From contig DXSD01000036.1 in NCBI GenBank assembly GCA_019410665.1, forward strand, positions 1-18,893: a DNA stretch of 18,893 bases, read 5' to 3'. The notes under the pieces are model-generated. The model had not been told where the DNA came from. It saw only the letters and a list, made by a program, of their open reading frames with translations, and ran no database searches. The stretch is from Fusobacterium sp. GTDB lineage: Bacteria; Fusobacteriota; Fusobacteriia; Fusobacteriales; Fusobacteriaceae. Positions 6,682-14,122 of the stretch are shown piece after piece. Position numbers and translations under genes: made by a program. Each line of letters begins with the position of its first letter. The first letter of the stretch is position 1.

Positions 6682-7599
6682 ATGAATAGATTACAAACTA
6701 AATTTTTAGGTGTAGATTTTAAAAACCCTATTGTAACATCATCTGGATGTTTTGGATTTGGACTTGAGTATAAAGATTATTTTGACCCTAATATATTAGG
6801 TGGAATTGGAATAAAAGGACTTACTGTAGAGCCAAGAGATGGAAACTATGGAACAAGAATAGCTGAAACTCCTGCTGGAATGTTAAACTGTGTAGGATTA
6901 GAAAATCCTGGAGTAGATTATTTTGAATCTCACATCTTACCAGAGATGAAGGCAGCTGGAATAACTACTAATATAATTGCCAATATCAATGGAAAAACAG
7001 TAGAGGAGTATATTGAGATAGCTAAGAGAGTGGATAAAATCCCTGAGATAGCAGTAGTTGAGCTAAATATCTCTTGTCCAAATGTAAAAGATGGAGGAAT
7101 GGCTTTTGGAGCTAATCCAGAGGTAGCAGCTAGAGTAACTAGAGAAGTTAGAAAAGTTACTTCTAAACCATTAGTAGTAAAACTTTCTCCTAATGTTACA
7201 GATATAGCTGGTATAGCTAAGATAGTAGAGGAGAATGGTGCTGATGCTGTATCTCTTATCAACACTCTACTTGGAATGGTAATTGATGTAAGAACTAAAA
7301 AACCTGTACTTGGAAATACTTTTGGTGGATTCTCTGGACCAGCTGTAAAACCTGTAGCTGTAAGAATGGTATATCAAGTATATAAAGCAGTAAATATTCC
7401 TATCATTGGAATGGGAGGAATAGCTTCAGTAGAGGATGCCCTTGAGTTTATAATGGCTGGAGCTTCTATGATATCAATAGGTTCAGCTATTTTCTCTAAT
7501 CCTATGTTAGCTGTGGAGATAGCTGAAGGATTACAAAAATATTGTGAAGAAAATGGACTTGAAAATATAAGCGAGCTAGTTGGAGCAGCTCACAGATAA
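6682..7599 (+). CDS. pyrD: dihydroorotate dehydrogenase (NAD+), catalytic subunit, class 1B
   Basis: FMN enzyme that oxidises dihydroorotate to orotate, 305 residues. The ATG at 6682 is preferred over an in-frame TTG at 6670 because GGAGG (6672-6676) lies between them. Seen: NPIVTSSGCFGFG near the N-terminus, IKGLTVEPRDGN, NISCPNVK with the class 1B catalytic-base Cys at 132, VKLSPNV, and the FMN phosphate sites GMGGIAS and GASMISIGSAIF near the C-terminus. The active-site Cys (not Ser), together with the adjacent pyrK, makes it class 1B, NAD-linked and cytosolic, not quinone-linked. Starts 15 bases after pyrK. Confidence 0.95.
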   Translation: MNRLQTKFLGVDFKNPIVTSSGCFGFGLEYKDYFDPNILGGIGIKGLTVEPRDGNYGTRIAETPAGMLNCVGLENPGVDYFESHILPEMKAAGITTNIIANINGKTVEEYIEIAKRVDKIPEIAVVELNISCPNVKDGGMAFGANPEVAARVTREVRKVTSKPLVVKLSPNVTDIAGIAKIVEENGADAVSLINTLLGMVIDVRTKKPVLGNTFGGFSGPAVKPVAVRMVYQVYKAVNIPIIGMGGIASVEDALEFIMAGASMISIGSAIFSNPMLAVEIAEGLQKYCEENGLENISELVGAAHR

Positions 7600-7621
7600 A
7601 AGTAGAAAAGGAGTTTAATTT

Positions 7622-8350
7622 ATGTATAGTGCTAAGGATAGAATGATAATAGCTTTGGATTTCCCAACAGCTGAGCAAGCTAAAGAGCTTGTAGAAAAAA
7701 TTGGAGATGGAGCAACTTTTTATAAGGTAGGGTTAGAGCTTTTCTTAAACTCTAAAGGGGAGATAATTGAGTATCTTTCTGCTAAAGAAAAGAAAGTTTT
7801 CCTAGATTTAAAGTTCCACGATATTCCAAATACAACAGCTATGGCTTCTGTATTTGCTGCTAAGCAAAATGTATTTATGTTCAATGTACATGCTAGTGGT
7901 GGAAGAAAGATGATGAGTAAGGTAGCTGAAGAGGTTAAAAAGGTAAACCAAGAGAACTTAGTAATAGGGGTAACTGTTTTAACAAGTTTATCAGTAGAAG
8001 ATGTAGAGGAGACTTTCCAATCTAAACTTTCTCTAGCTGAGTTAGCTCTAAACTGGGCAAAACTTGTAAAGACATCTGGACTAGATGGAGTAGTTTGCTC
8101 TCCTTGGGAAGCTAAACTTATAAAAGAAACTTGTGGAAAAGAGTTTAAAACTGTGTGTCCAGGAGTTAGACCTAAATGGTCAGCAACTAACGACCAAGAG
8201 AGAATAATGACTCCAAAGGATGCAATTATAAATGGTTGTGATTTCTTAGTAGTAGGAAGACCTATAACTAAGAATGAAGACCCAGCAAAAGCAGCAGCAA
8301 TGGTAGAGGCAGAAATCTTAGAAGGAATGAAAGAGGCAGGATTATGCTAA
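7622..8350 (+). CDS. pyrF: orotidine 5'-phosphate decarboxylase
   Basis: Last step of UMP synthesis: OMP to UMP + CO2. 242 residues, full length for the bacterial short form. Seen: IIALDFPT at 9-16, YKVGLEL at 34-40, and the catalytic DLKFHDIPNT at 62-71 (Asp62, Lys64 and Asp67 tetrad residues), then CPGVRP and the phosphate-binding VVGRPIT at the C-terminus. SD AAAGGAG lies 10 bases before ATG 7622. The stop codon overlaps the start of pyrC by seven bases, suggesting coupled translation. Confidence 0.95.
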   Translation: MYSAKDRMIIALDFPTAEQAKELVEKIGDGATFYKVGLELFLNSKGEIIEYLSAKEKKVFLDLKFHDIPNTTAMASVFAAKQNVFMFNVHASGGRKMMSKVAEEVKKVNQENLVIGVTVLTSLSVEDVEETFQSKLSLAELALNWAKLVKTSGLDGVVCSPWEAKLIKETCGKEFKTVCPGVRPKWSATNDQERIMTPKDAIINGCDFLVVGRPITKNEDPAKAAAMVEAEILEGMKEAGLC

Positions 8351-9558
8351 TAAAAAATTGTAGAACTCTAATTGATGGAGTTGAAAAAGTTGTAGATATA
8401 CTGACAGCTGATGGTAAGATAATAGAGATAGCTGAAAATATTCCAAGTGGACACTTAGAAATAGTAGATGCTGAGGGAAAATGGGTAATACCTGGAGTAG
8501 TAGATGCACACTGTCATATGAGAGATCCTGGACTTACTCAAAAAGAGGATTTTATGACAGGAAGTATGGCTTGTGCTAGAGGTGGAGTGACAACTTTTAT
8601 AGATATGCCAAACACTATGCCAGCTGTAACTACTGCTAATATATTTGAGGAAAAAAGAGATATGATGATAGGGAAATCATATGTGGACTATGGTTTCAAT
8701 TTTGGTGGAAGTAGAAATGATAACAGTGAAGAGATAAAGAAAGTTATTGATAAGGCAGCTTCTACTAAGATATTTTTAAATATGTCCACTGGGGATATGC
8801 TAATAACTGATGATAAGGTTATAGAGAATATCTTTAGAGAATCAAAAATAATCTCTGTTCATGCTGAAGAGGAGATGGTGGCTAAGGCTATTGAACTTTG
8901 TGAAAAATATGATAAGCCACTATACCTATGTCATCTATCTAAAGCTAGTGAAGCTCAGATGTTAAGAGAGGCTAAGGCTAAGGGGTTAAAAGTGTATGGA
9001 GAGGTAACTCCACATCACCTATTCCTAAATGTAGATGATATGAATGCTGATGAGAGAAGTTCTATGCTTTTAAGAATGAAGCCAGAGTTAAAGAGTAAAG
9101 AGGACAATGAAGCTCTTTGGAAAGCTTTAGCAGATGGAACAATTGATACAATAGGAACTGACCATGCTCCTCACTTAATAGAGGAGAAGTTAGCTAAACT
9201 TACCTTTGGAATCCCTGGAGTAGAAAACTCTCTAGAGATGATGTTAAAAGGTGTAGATGAAGGTAAGATAAGTATGGAAAGACTTATTGAAGTGATGTGT
9301 AGTAAGCCAGCAGAGATATTTAAGATAGAGAATAAAGGAAAGATAGCTGTAGGTTATGATGCTGACTTGGTAATAGTAGATAGAGATGATAAGTCACCTA
9401 TAGCTGAAGATGATGTAGTAAGTAAGTCAAGTTGGACTCCTTATGAAAAATTTAATAGAGGGGGAAGAGTGCTTACTACAATTTTAAGAGGTCAAATAGT
9501 TTATTTAAATAAAGAATTTTATGGAAGATACGGGAGGGAAATTAAATACCATGAGTAG
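8344..9558 (+). CDS. pyrC: dihydroorotase, class I
   Basis: Zinc amidohydrolase that closes N-carbamoylaspartate to dihydroorotate, 404 residues. Seen: DAHCHMRDPG with zinc ligands His56 and His58, Asp151 (where the class I enzyme uses Asp instead of a carboxylated Lys), His173 (VHAEEE), His224 or 225 (TPHHLF), and the catalytic Asp273 in GTDHAPH. Length and motifs match the Gram-positive PyrC class I form rather than the short E. coli class II form. It starts at ATG 8344, overlapping the pyrF stop (ATGCTAA), and its own stop overlaps the pyrE start by eight bases. Confidence 0.95.
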   Translation: MLIKNCRTLIDGVEKVVDILTADGKIIEIAENIPSGHLEIVDAEGKWVIPGVVDAHCHMRDPGLTQKEDFMTGSMACARGGVTTFIDMPNTMPAVTTANIFEEKRDMMIGKSYVDYGFNFGGSRNDNSEEIKKVIDKAASTKIFLNMSTGDMLITDDKVIENIFRESKIISVHAEEEMVAKAIELCEKYDKPLYLCHLSKASEAQMLREAKAKGLKVYGEVTPHHLFLNVDDMNADERSSMLLRMKPELKSKEDNEALWKALADGTIDTIGTDHAPHLIEEKLAKLTFGIPGVENSLEMMLKGVDEGKISMERLIEVMCSKPAEIFKIENKGKIAVGYDADLVIVDRDDKSPIAEDDVVSKSSWTPYEKFNRGGRVLTTILRGQIVYLNKEFYGRYGREIKYHE

Positions 9559-10174
9559 AGCAAAAGATGTAGCAAAATCATTATTAAGTACAGGAGCAGT
9601 AAAATTAAATGTAAAGGAACCATTTACATTTGTATCAGGAATTAAAAGTCCAATATACTGTGATAACAGAAAGATGATAGGATACCCTGTTGAAAGACAA
9701 GTTGTTGTTAATGAGTTTATCAAAAAATTATCTGAAAAGGATTTTGATGTAGTAGCTGGAACAGCAACTGCTGGAATTCCTTGGGCAGCTTTTATAGCTC
9801 AAGAAATGAATAAACCAATGAGTTATATAAGAGGAGAGAAGAAAGCTCACGGTGCTGGAAGACAAATAGAGGGAGCTGACTTTGAAGGTAAAAAAGTTAT
9901 CGTAATTGAAGATTTAATCTCTACTGGAGGAAGTTCTATAAAAGCTGTTGAAGCAGCAAGAAATGAAGGAGCTAGTGAAGTAGAAGTATTAGCTATCTTC
10001 TCTTATGAGTTTGATAAAGCTTACAAAAACTTTGGAGAGAAAAATATTAAATGGGAAACTTTATCTAACTTTACAGCACTACTTGAGTTAGCTAAAGAGG
10101 AAAAATATTTAACTGAAGAGGAAGCTGAGATAGCTGCTTCTTGGAATAAAAATACAGATACTTGGGGAAGATAA
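9551..10174 (+). CDS. pyrE: orotate phosphoribosyltransferase
   Basis: Joins orotate and PRPP to give OMP, substrate of PyrF. 207 residues from ATG 9551. An in-frame ATG at 9521 would add ten residues but lacks a good SD and lies deep in pyrC; GGGAGGG (9532-9538) serves 9551 better, though spaced rather far. Seen: the flexible loop with RGEKKAHGAG at 94-103, and the PRPP-binding motif VIVIEDLISTGGSS at 116-129 with its paired acidic residues. Overlaps the end of pyrC by eight bases. Last gene of the pyr operon; no terminator is visible between it and the next promoter. Confidence 0.95.
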   Translation: MSRAKDVAKSLLSTGAVKLNVKEPFTFVSGIKSPIYCDNRKMIGYPVERQVVVNEFIKKLSEKDFDVVAGTATAGIPWAAFIAQEMNKPMSYIRGEKKAHGAGRQIEGADFEGKKVIVIEDLISTGGSSIKAVEAARNEGASEVEVLAIFSYEFDKAYKNFGEKNIKWETLSNFTALLELAKEEKYLTEEEAEIAASWNKNTDTWGR

Positions 10175-10192
10175 TAAATTTTTGACATTTAC

Positions 10193-10221
10193 TTGACATT
10201 TTTCATAAGTTATGATATCAT
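10193..10221 (+). promoter_or_regulatory. promoter of Mn2+ riboswitch / P-type ATPase
   Basis: TTGACA (10193-10198), 17 bases, TATCAT (10216-10221). It gives a leader of about 190 bases that holds the riboswitch and its terminator. A copy of TTGACATTT 11 bases upstream (10182) has no suitably spaced -10. Confidence 0.75.
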
Positions 10222-10250
10222 CTTATCAGAACTTAATAGAACTTTTCTTA

Positions 10251-10344
10251 TATTGAAAGGGAGTAGTTAAAAATATAGTATCAACATCACGGAGCCACGG
10301 GCTTTCTGGTACTGTATACCCAAGAGGTAACAAGACTTTTGATA
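10251..10344 (+). promoter_or_regulatory. yybP-ykoY family Mn2+ riboswitch
   Basis: Contains the conserved pieces of this class in order: AAAGGGAGTAG (10256-10266), TCAACATCACGG (10281-10292), GCTTTCTGGTA (10301-10311), and ACCCAAGAGGTAACAAGAC (10318-10336). A P1 helix can form between 10251-10259 and 10336-10344 (nine pairs, two G-U). That P1 uses the same bases as the 5' arm of the terminator at 10332-10378, so the two are mutually exclusive. The class is known to sense Mn2+ and turn genes on; here Mn2+ binding would stabilise P1, melt the terminator and switch on the ATPase. Ligand is from family knowledge, switching from pairing seen here. Confidence 0.92.
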
Positions 10345-10378
10345 TAGAGTTTTTGCTCTATATTAAAAGTCTTTTTTT
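10332..10378 (+). terminator. riboswitch-controlled intrinsic terminator
   Basis: AAGACTTTT (10332-10340) pairs with AAAAGTCTT (10365-10373), and ATATAGAG (10342-10349) with CTCTATAT (10356-10363), around a six-base loop, followed by a T run to 10378. A long, stable stem 38 bases before the ATPase start codon; the expression platform of the riboswitch. Confidence 0.9.
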
Positions 10379-10415
10379 ATTAGTTAAGTAAATTATTAAA
10401 ATAGAAGGAGGATTT

Positions 10416-13010
10416 ATGAAAAATTATTTTTCAAAATCAAAAGATGAAATTTTAAAAGAACTTCAGGTTACTGAAAAAGGACTGACTACAGCTGAAGCTC
10501 AAGAAAGAGTAAAAAAGTATGGTAAAAACCAATTAAATGAAGAGGAGAAAATAAGCACACTAGCTGTGTTTTTATCTCAATTTAAAGATTTTCTTGTTAT
10601 TATCTTAATAGTTGCTTCAATTATATCTGCTGTTTCAGGAAATATTGAAAGTACAATTGTTATTCTTGTTGTTATTATTATCAATGCTATTTTAGGTACT
10701 GTTCAACATGTAAAAGCTGAAGAATCTATCAATAGTTTAAAAAGTTTATCATCTCCTAAAACAAAAGTTTTAAGAGATGGAGAAAAAGTTGAGCTTTCTT
10801 CTGAAGAGATAGTTCCAGGAGATATCGTTTTTATAGAAGCTGGAGACTTAGTTCCTGCTGATGGTAGAGTTTTAGATTCTTTCTCTTTACTAGTAAATGA
10901 AAGTTCTCTTACTGGAGAATCTGAAGGTGTTGAAAAAAGAAGTGAAGTTATTGAAGCTGAAGAACTTGCTTTAGGAGATCAAAAAAATATGGTTTTCTCT
11001 GGTAGTTTAGTAAGTTATGGTAGAGGAGTTATCTTAGTTACTTCTACAGGTATGAATACAGAGCTTGGAAAAATAGCTCAATTATTGGAGTCAACTAAAG
11101 AAAAAACTACTCCATTACAAGTTTCTCTTGATAACTTTGGTAAAAAACTTTCTCTTGGAATAATAGTTCTTTGTATCTTAATATTTGTTATGAACCTATT
11201 CCATGGAGTTAATATGTTAGATTCTCTAATGTTTGCTGTGGCTCTTGCTGTTGCTGCTATTCCTGAAGCTTTAAGTTCAATTGTAACTATTGTACTTGCT
11301 ATAGGAACTCAAAAACTTTCTAAAGAGAATGCTATTATTAAAAATTTAAAATCTGTTGAATCTCTTGGTTGTGTTGGAGTTATCTGTTCAGATAAAACTG
11401 GTACTCTTACTCAAAATAAGATGACTGTTAAAAAAGTTTTTGTAAATGGAAAAATTTTAGATGACACTGTACTTGATTCAAATAATGTTGCTGAAGATTT
11501 AATGTTAAAAGAATCTATTCTTTGTAACGATGCTACTACTGAAGTTGGAGATCCTACTGAAATAGCTTTAGTAAATCTTGCTGAAAAATATGGAGTAAAT
11601 TACAAAGAGTTAAGAGAAAAATATCCTCGTATCTCTGAGATTCCTTTTGACTCAGATAGAAAACTTATGAGTACTGTCCATAATTTTGATGGAAAGATAG
11701 TTATGCTTACTAAGGGAGCTTTAGATTCTCTACTTCCTAAATTAAAATCTATTATGGATGGAAATGAAATTAGACCTATTACAGAAAATGATATTAAAGC
11801 TATTGAAAATACAAATAGCTCTTTTGCTGAAACAGGATTAAGAGTTTTAACTTATGCATATAAAGGATTAGACTGTGAAAAGGATATCTGTTTAGAAGAT
11901 GAAAATGGATATATCTTTGTTGGACTTGTAGGTATGATTGACCCTCCAAGACCTGAATCTAAAGAAGCAGTAGAGAAATGTATAATGGCTGGTATTAAAC
12001 CTGTTATGATAACTGGTGACCATAAAGTTACTGCTAGAACTATTGCTAAAGAGATTGGAATTTATCAAGATGGTGACAACGTTTTAGAAGGTGTAGATGT
12101 TGAAAAAATGTCTGATGAAGAGTTAAGAGATAAAGTAGCTCATACATCAGTTTATGCTAGAGTTTCTCCAGAACATAAAATAAGAATAGTTACAGCTTGG
12201 CAATCTCTTGGAAAAATCTGTGCTATGACTGGAGATGGAGTTAATGATGCTCCTGCCCTAAAGAGAGCTGATATTGGTATAGCTATGGGTATCACTGGAA
12301 CTGAGGTTTCTAAAGATGCTGCTTCTATGATACTTGCTGATGATAACTTCTCAACAATAGTTAAAGCTGTTACAACAGGTAGAAATATTTATGCTAATAT
12401 TAAAAACTCAATAAGATTTTTACTTTCTGGGAATACTGCTGCAATCTTAGCTGTAATCTATGCTTCATTTGCTGGATTACCTGTAATATTTGCTCCTGTA
12501 CATCTGTTATTTATAAATCTACTAACTGATAGTTTACCAGCTATTGCTATTGGAATGGAGCCTTCTCATGGAGATGTATTAAAAGAAAAACCAAGAGATC
12601 CAAAGGAACCTATTTTAACTAAAACTCTATCTAGTAGAATACTATTAGAAGGATTAATTATCAGCGTATTTGTTATGTTAGGATTCTATCTAGGTTATGG
12701 AGAGATGAAAGATGCTCTTAAAGGAAGTACTATGGCTTTTGCTGTACTATGTCTTGCTAGATTATTCCACGGATTTAACTGTAGAGGAAATAGCTCAATC
12801 TTTGGTTTAGGATTATTTAGTAATAGATTCTCTATCTTCGCTTTTGCAATAGGTTTTGCTCTACTAAGTGGTGTTCTTGTAATTCCTGCTTTACATAGTA
12901 TATTTGAAGTTGCACCTTTAGGAATGAATGAATTATTAGCTATCTATGGATTAGCATTTATACCTACTGTGATCATTCAAATATCTAAATATATTAAATA
13001 TAAAAGATAA
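10416..13010 (+). CDS. P2-type cation ATPase, probable Mn2+/Ca2+ exporter
   Basis: ATP-driven cation pump of the inner membrane, 864 residues, ten expected membrane spans. Seen: N-terminal cation ATPase region with LTTAEAQERVKKYG, paired M1-M2 (about 56-97), actuator motif TGES at 166-169, M3-M4 with PEAL at 283-286 (cation site in M4), phosphorylation site DKTGT with Asp326, KGA in the nucleotide domain, MITGDH, TGDGVNDAP at 605-613, and M6 with Asn701 and Asp705 (NLLTD). M5 lacks the acidic residue of SERCA site I (LLSGNTAAIL), as in one-site pumps of the PMCA/SPCA kind. The Mn2+ riboswitch upstream, as for the Lactococcus P-type ATPase YoaB, points to Mn2+ efflux (inference); Ca2+ is the alternative. 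SD GAAGGAGG before ATG 10416. Single-gene unit. Confidence 0.93.
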   Translation: MKNYFSKSKDEILKELQVTEKGLTTAEAQERVKKYGKNQLNEEEKISTLAVFLSQFKDFLVIILIVASIISAVSGNIESTIVILVVIIINAILGTVQHVKAEESINSLKSLSSPKTKVLRDGEKVELSSEEIVPGDIVFIEAGDLVPADGRVLDSFSLLVNESSLTGESEGVEKRSEVIEAEELALGDQKNMVFSGSLVSYGRGVILVTSTGMNTELGKIAQLLESTKEKTTPLQVSLDNFGKKLSLGIIVLCILIFVMNLFHGVNMLDSLMFAVALAVAAIPEALSSIVTIVLAIGTQKLSKENAIIKNLKSVESLGCVGVICSDKTGTLTQNKMTVKKVFVNGKILDDTVLDSNNVAEDLMLKESILCNDATTEVGDPTEIALVNLAEKYGVNYKELREKYPRISEIPFDSDRKLMSTVHNFDGKIVMLTKGALDSLLPKLKSIMDGNEIRPITENDIKAIENTNSSFAETGLRVLTYAYKGLDCEKDICLEDENGYIFVGLVGMIDPPRPESKEAVEKCIMAGIKPVMITGDHKVTARTIAKEIGIYQDGDNVLEGVDVEKMSDEELRDKVAHTSVYARVSPEHKIRIVTAWQSLGKICAMTGDGVNDAPALKRADIGIAMGITGTEVSKDAASMILADDNFSTIVKAVTTGRNIYANIKNSIRFLLSGNTAAILAVIYASFAGLPVIFAPVHLLFINLLTDSLPAIAIGMEPSHGDVLKEKPRDPKEPILTKTLSSRILLEGLIISVFVMLGFYLGYGEMKDALKGSTMAFAVLCLARLFHGFNCRGNSSIFGLGLFSNRFSIFAFAIGFALLSGVLVIPALHSIFEVAPLGMNELLAIYGLAFIPTVIIQISKYIKYKR

Positions 13011-13035
13011 CTACTTAGTTATTAGTCAACTAAAG

Positions 13036-13081
13036 AAAAAAAGAATGGCTTATTTTAAGTTTTATAAGCTCATTCTTTTTT
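13036..13081. terminator. bidirectional terminator between convergent genes
   Basis: GAATGGCTTAT (13043-13053) pairs with ATAAGCTCATTC (13064-13075), with one bulged base. A run of A lies before and a run of T after, so it can stop transcription from both strands. It separates the ATPase (plus) and the Fic-family gene (minus). Confidence 0.8.
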
Positions 13082-13088
13082 ACTTTTT

Positions 13089-13754
13089 TTATTTAAAGTT
13101 CATTCCATCTATACAGTTTTCATATAGAAACTTTTTTAACTCTTGCATATTATTTGTTTCATAATATTTTATCAACATCTCTCTAAACTTTTCTTGGTGT
13201 TCAATAGGAACTGATATAATTCCTACACCATTTTGTATCATTATCTGATTTCCTGCCATCATAGCTGTTCTTTTATTTCCATCAAAGAAAGCTTGTGTTC
13301 TCATAAGATATAACATCATTGTCAATGCTCTATCAGTAACATTTTCAATCCTATTAATTTCTAAGATTTTTTCCTCTATCTTCTCTTTACTGGGAAGCTC
13401 TGGTTTCCAATTTGTTCCCCCCATTCTAACCTCTGAAGTTCTTAACTCTCCAGCAAGAGGAACAATATTATAATCTCCAACTAGCTTATTTATTTGAGAA
13501 AGATATTTAAAATCTAGTGGATAATCTATATTTTCTAAAATAAATTGCCAAGCATGTTTTAAATTTACAATAGAATTTATATCATTTATTCTCATACCAC
13601 TAACTGATAATCCATCAAAAATAACCTCTGTCTGTGGATAGGTTACTGCTATCCCCTCAAGGTTAGCAGACTTCCAAATATAATCTACTAAATTTCTTTT
13701 TGCTACAAATATATTCTCCTCAACACTCATTGAGTATCTATTTTTTATCTCCAT
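13089..13754 (-). CDS. Fic-domain protein lacking the catalytic His
   Basis: Fic (filamentation induced by cAMP) fold protein, 221 residues from ATG 13754; this start has AGGAGA (13764-13759) at the right distance, while the in-frame TTG at 13772 does not. Fic enzymes move AMP or another phosphate-linked group onto protein hydroxyls. Seen: an N-terminal inhibitory-helix match, SANLEG at 29-34 ([ST]xxxE[GN]), the LAGELRTSEVRMGG block before the core, and the Fic loop QAFFDGNKR at 154-162. The canonical loop starts HxFx[DE]GN; here the general-base His is Gln, while the anion-binding GNKR part is intact. Either activity is lost or changed, or this is a subfamily with different chemistry. Last gene of a three-gene cassette; its SD overlaps the stop of the gene before. 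Confidence 0.85.
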   Translation of the reverse strand: MEIKNRYSMSVEENIFVAKRNLVDYIWKSANLEGIAVTYPQTEVIFDGLSVSGMRINDINSIVNLKHAWQFILENIDYPLDFKYLSQINKLVGDYNIVPLAGELRTSEVRMGGTNWKPELPSKEKIEEKILEINRIENVTDRALTMMLYLMRTQAFFDGNKRTAMMAGNQIMIQNGVGIISVPIEHQEKFREMLIKYYETNNMQELKKFLYENCIDGMNFK

Positions 13755-13762
13755 CTTATCTC

Positions 13763-14110
13763 CTACCACCAATGATGATGTCTCCCTATTCTATATGTAC
13801 CATAACCAATACCACCAATAATTGCACTATTGATTAGATTCTCTCTCCTTCTTTCAGCTTCTGCCCTCTCATAAGCTAGTTTTTTTTCATACTCCAGCTT
13901 CTCTCTTTCCAATTTTAATCTCTCTTCAGTATAGTAAACTTGTAACTCTTCAGGAGTAGGAAGATTTCTTTTTATCTCTTTCTCTCTATTTTCTGCAACT
14001 AACTTTTTATACTGATTATATTTTTCAATTCTATCCTCTACACTTTTCTCCTCTGAAAAAGATAGTACAGCCCAACTAAAAAAGATGAGCCCCATTAAAA
14101 TTTTTTTCAT
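13763..14110 (-). CDS. small secreted coiled-coil protein of unknown function
   Basis: 115 residues from ATG 14110, with AGGAGG eight bases upstream (an in-frame GTG at 14119 lies too close to it). A Sec signal peptide is clear: MKKILMGLIFF core with likely cleavage after SFS and before EEK. The mature part is highly charged and helical, with a long Glu/Arg/Lys stretch (EERLKLEREKLEYEKKL and AERRRE) that should form a coiled coil. Then comes a short Gly-rich apolar patch (SAIIGGIGYGTYRIG) and a C-terminal HHHWW. I do not recognise a family. The product should be periplasmic or envelope-bound, in contrast with the cytosolic Fic protein next to it. The final His/Trp tail could bind metal or membrane (speculative). 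Confidence 0.7.
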   Translation of the reverse strand: MKKILMGLIFFSWAVLSFSEEKSVEDRIEKYNQYKKLVAENREKEIKRNLPTPEELQVYYTEERLKLEREKLEYEKKLAYERAEAERRRENLINSAIIGGIGYGTYRIGRHHHWW

Positions 14111-14122
14111 CTTCTCCACCTC

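Noticed and set aside
6930..7265. Minus-strand open frame of 111 codons inside pyrD
   Set aside because: Antisense shadow of a conserved gene, with low-complexity translation and no ribosome site.
9505..9723. Minus-strand open frame across the pyrC/pyrE junction
   Set aside because: No SD and no recognisable protein; both overlapping plus-strand genes are well-supported families.
13015..13033. Small hairpin (TTAGTT/AACTAA) after the ATPase stop as a terminator
   Set aside because: Short, all weak pairs and no T run; the hairpin at 13036-13081 is far better.
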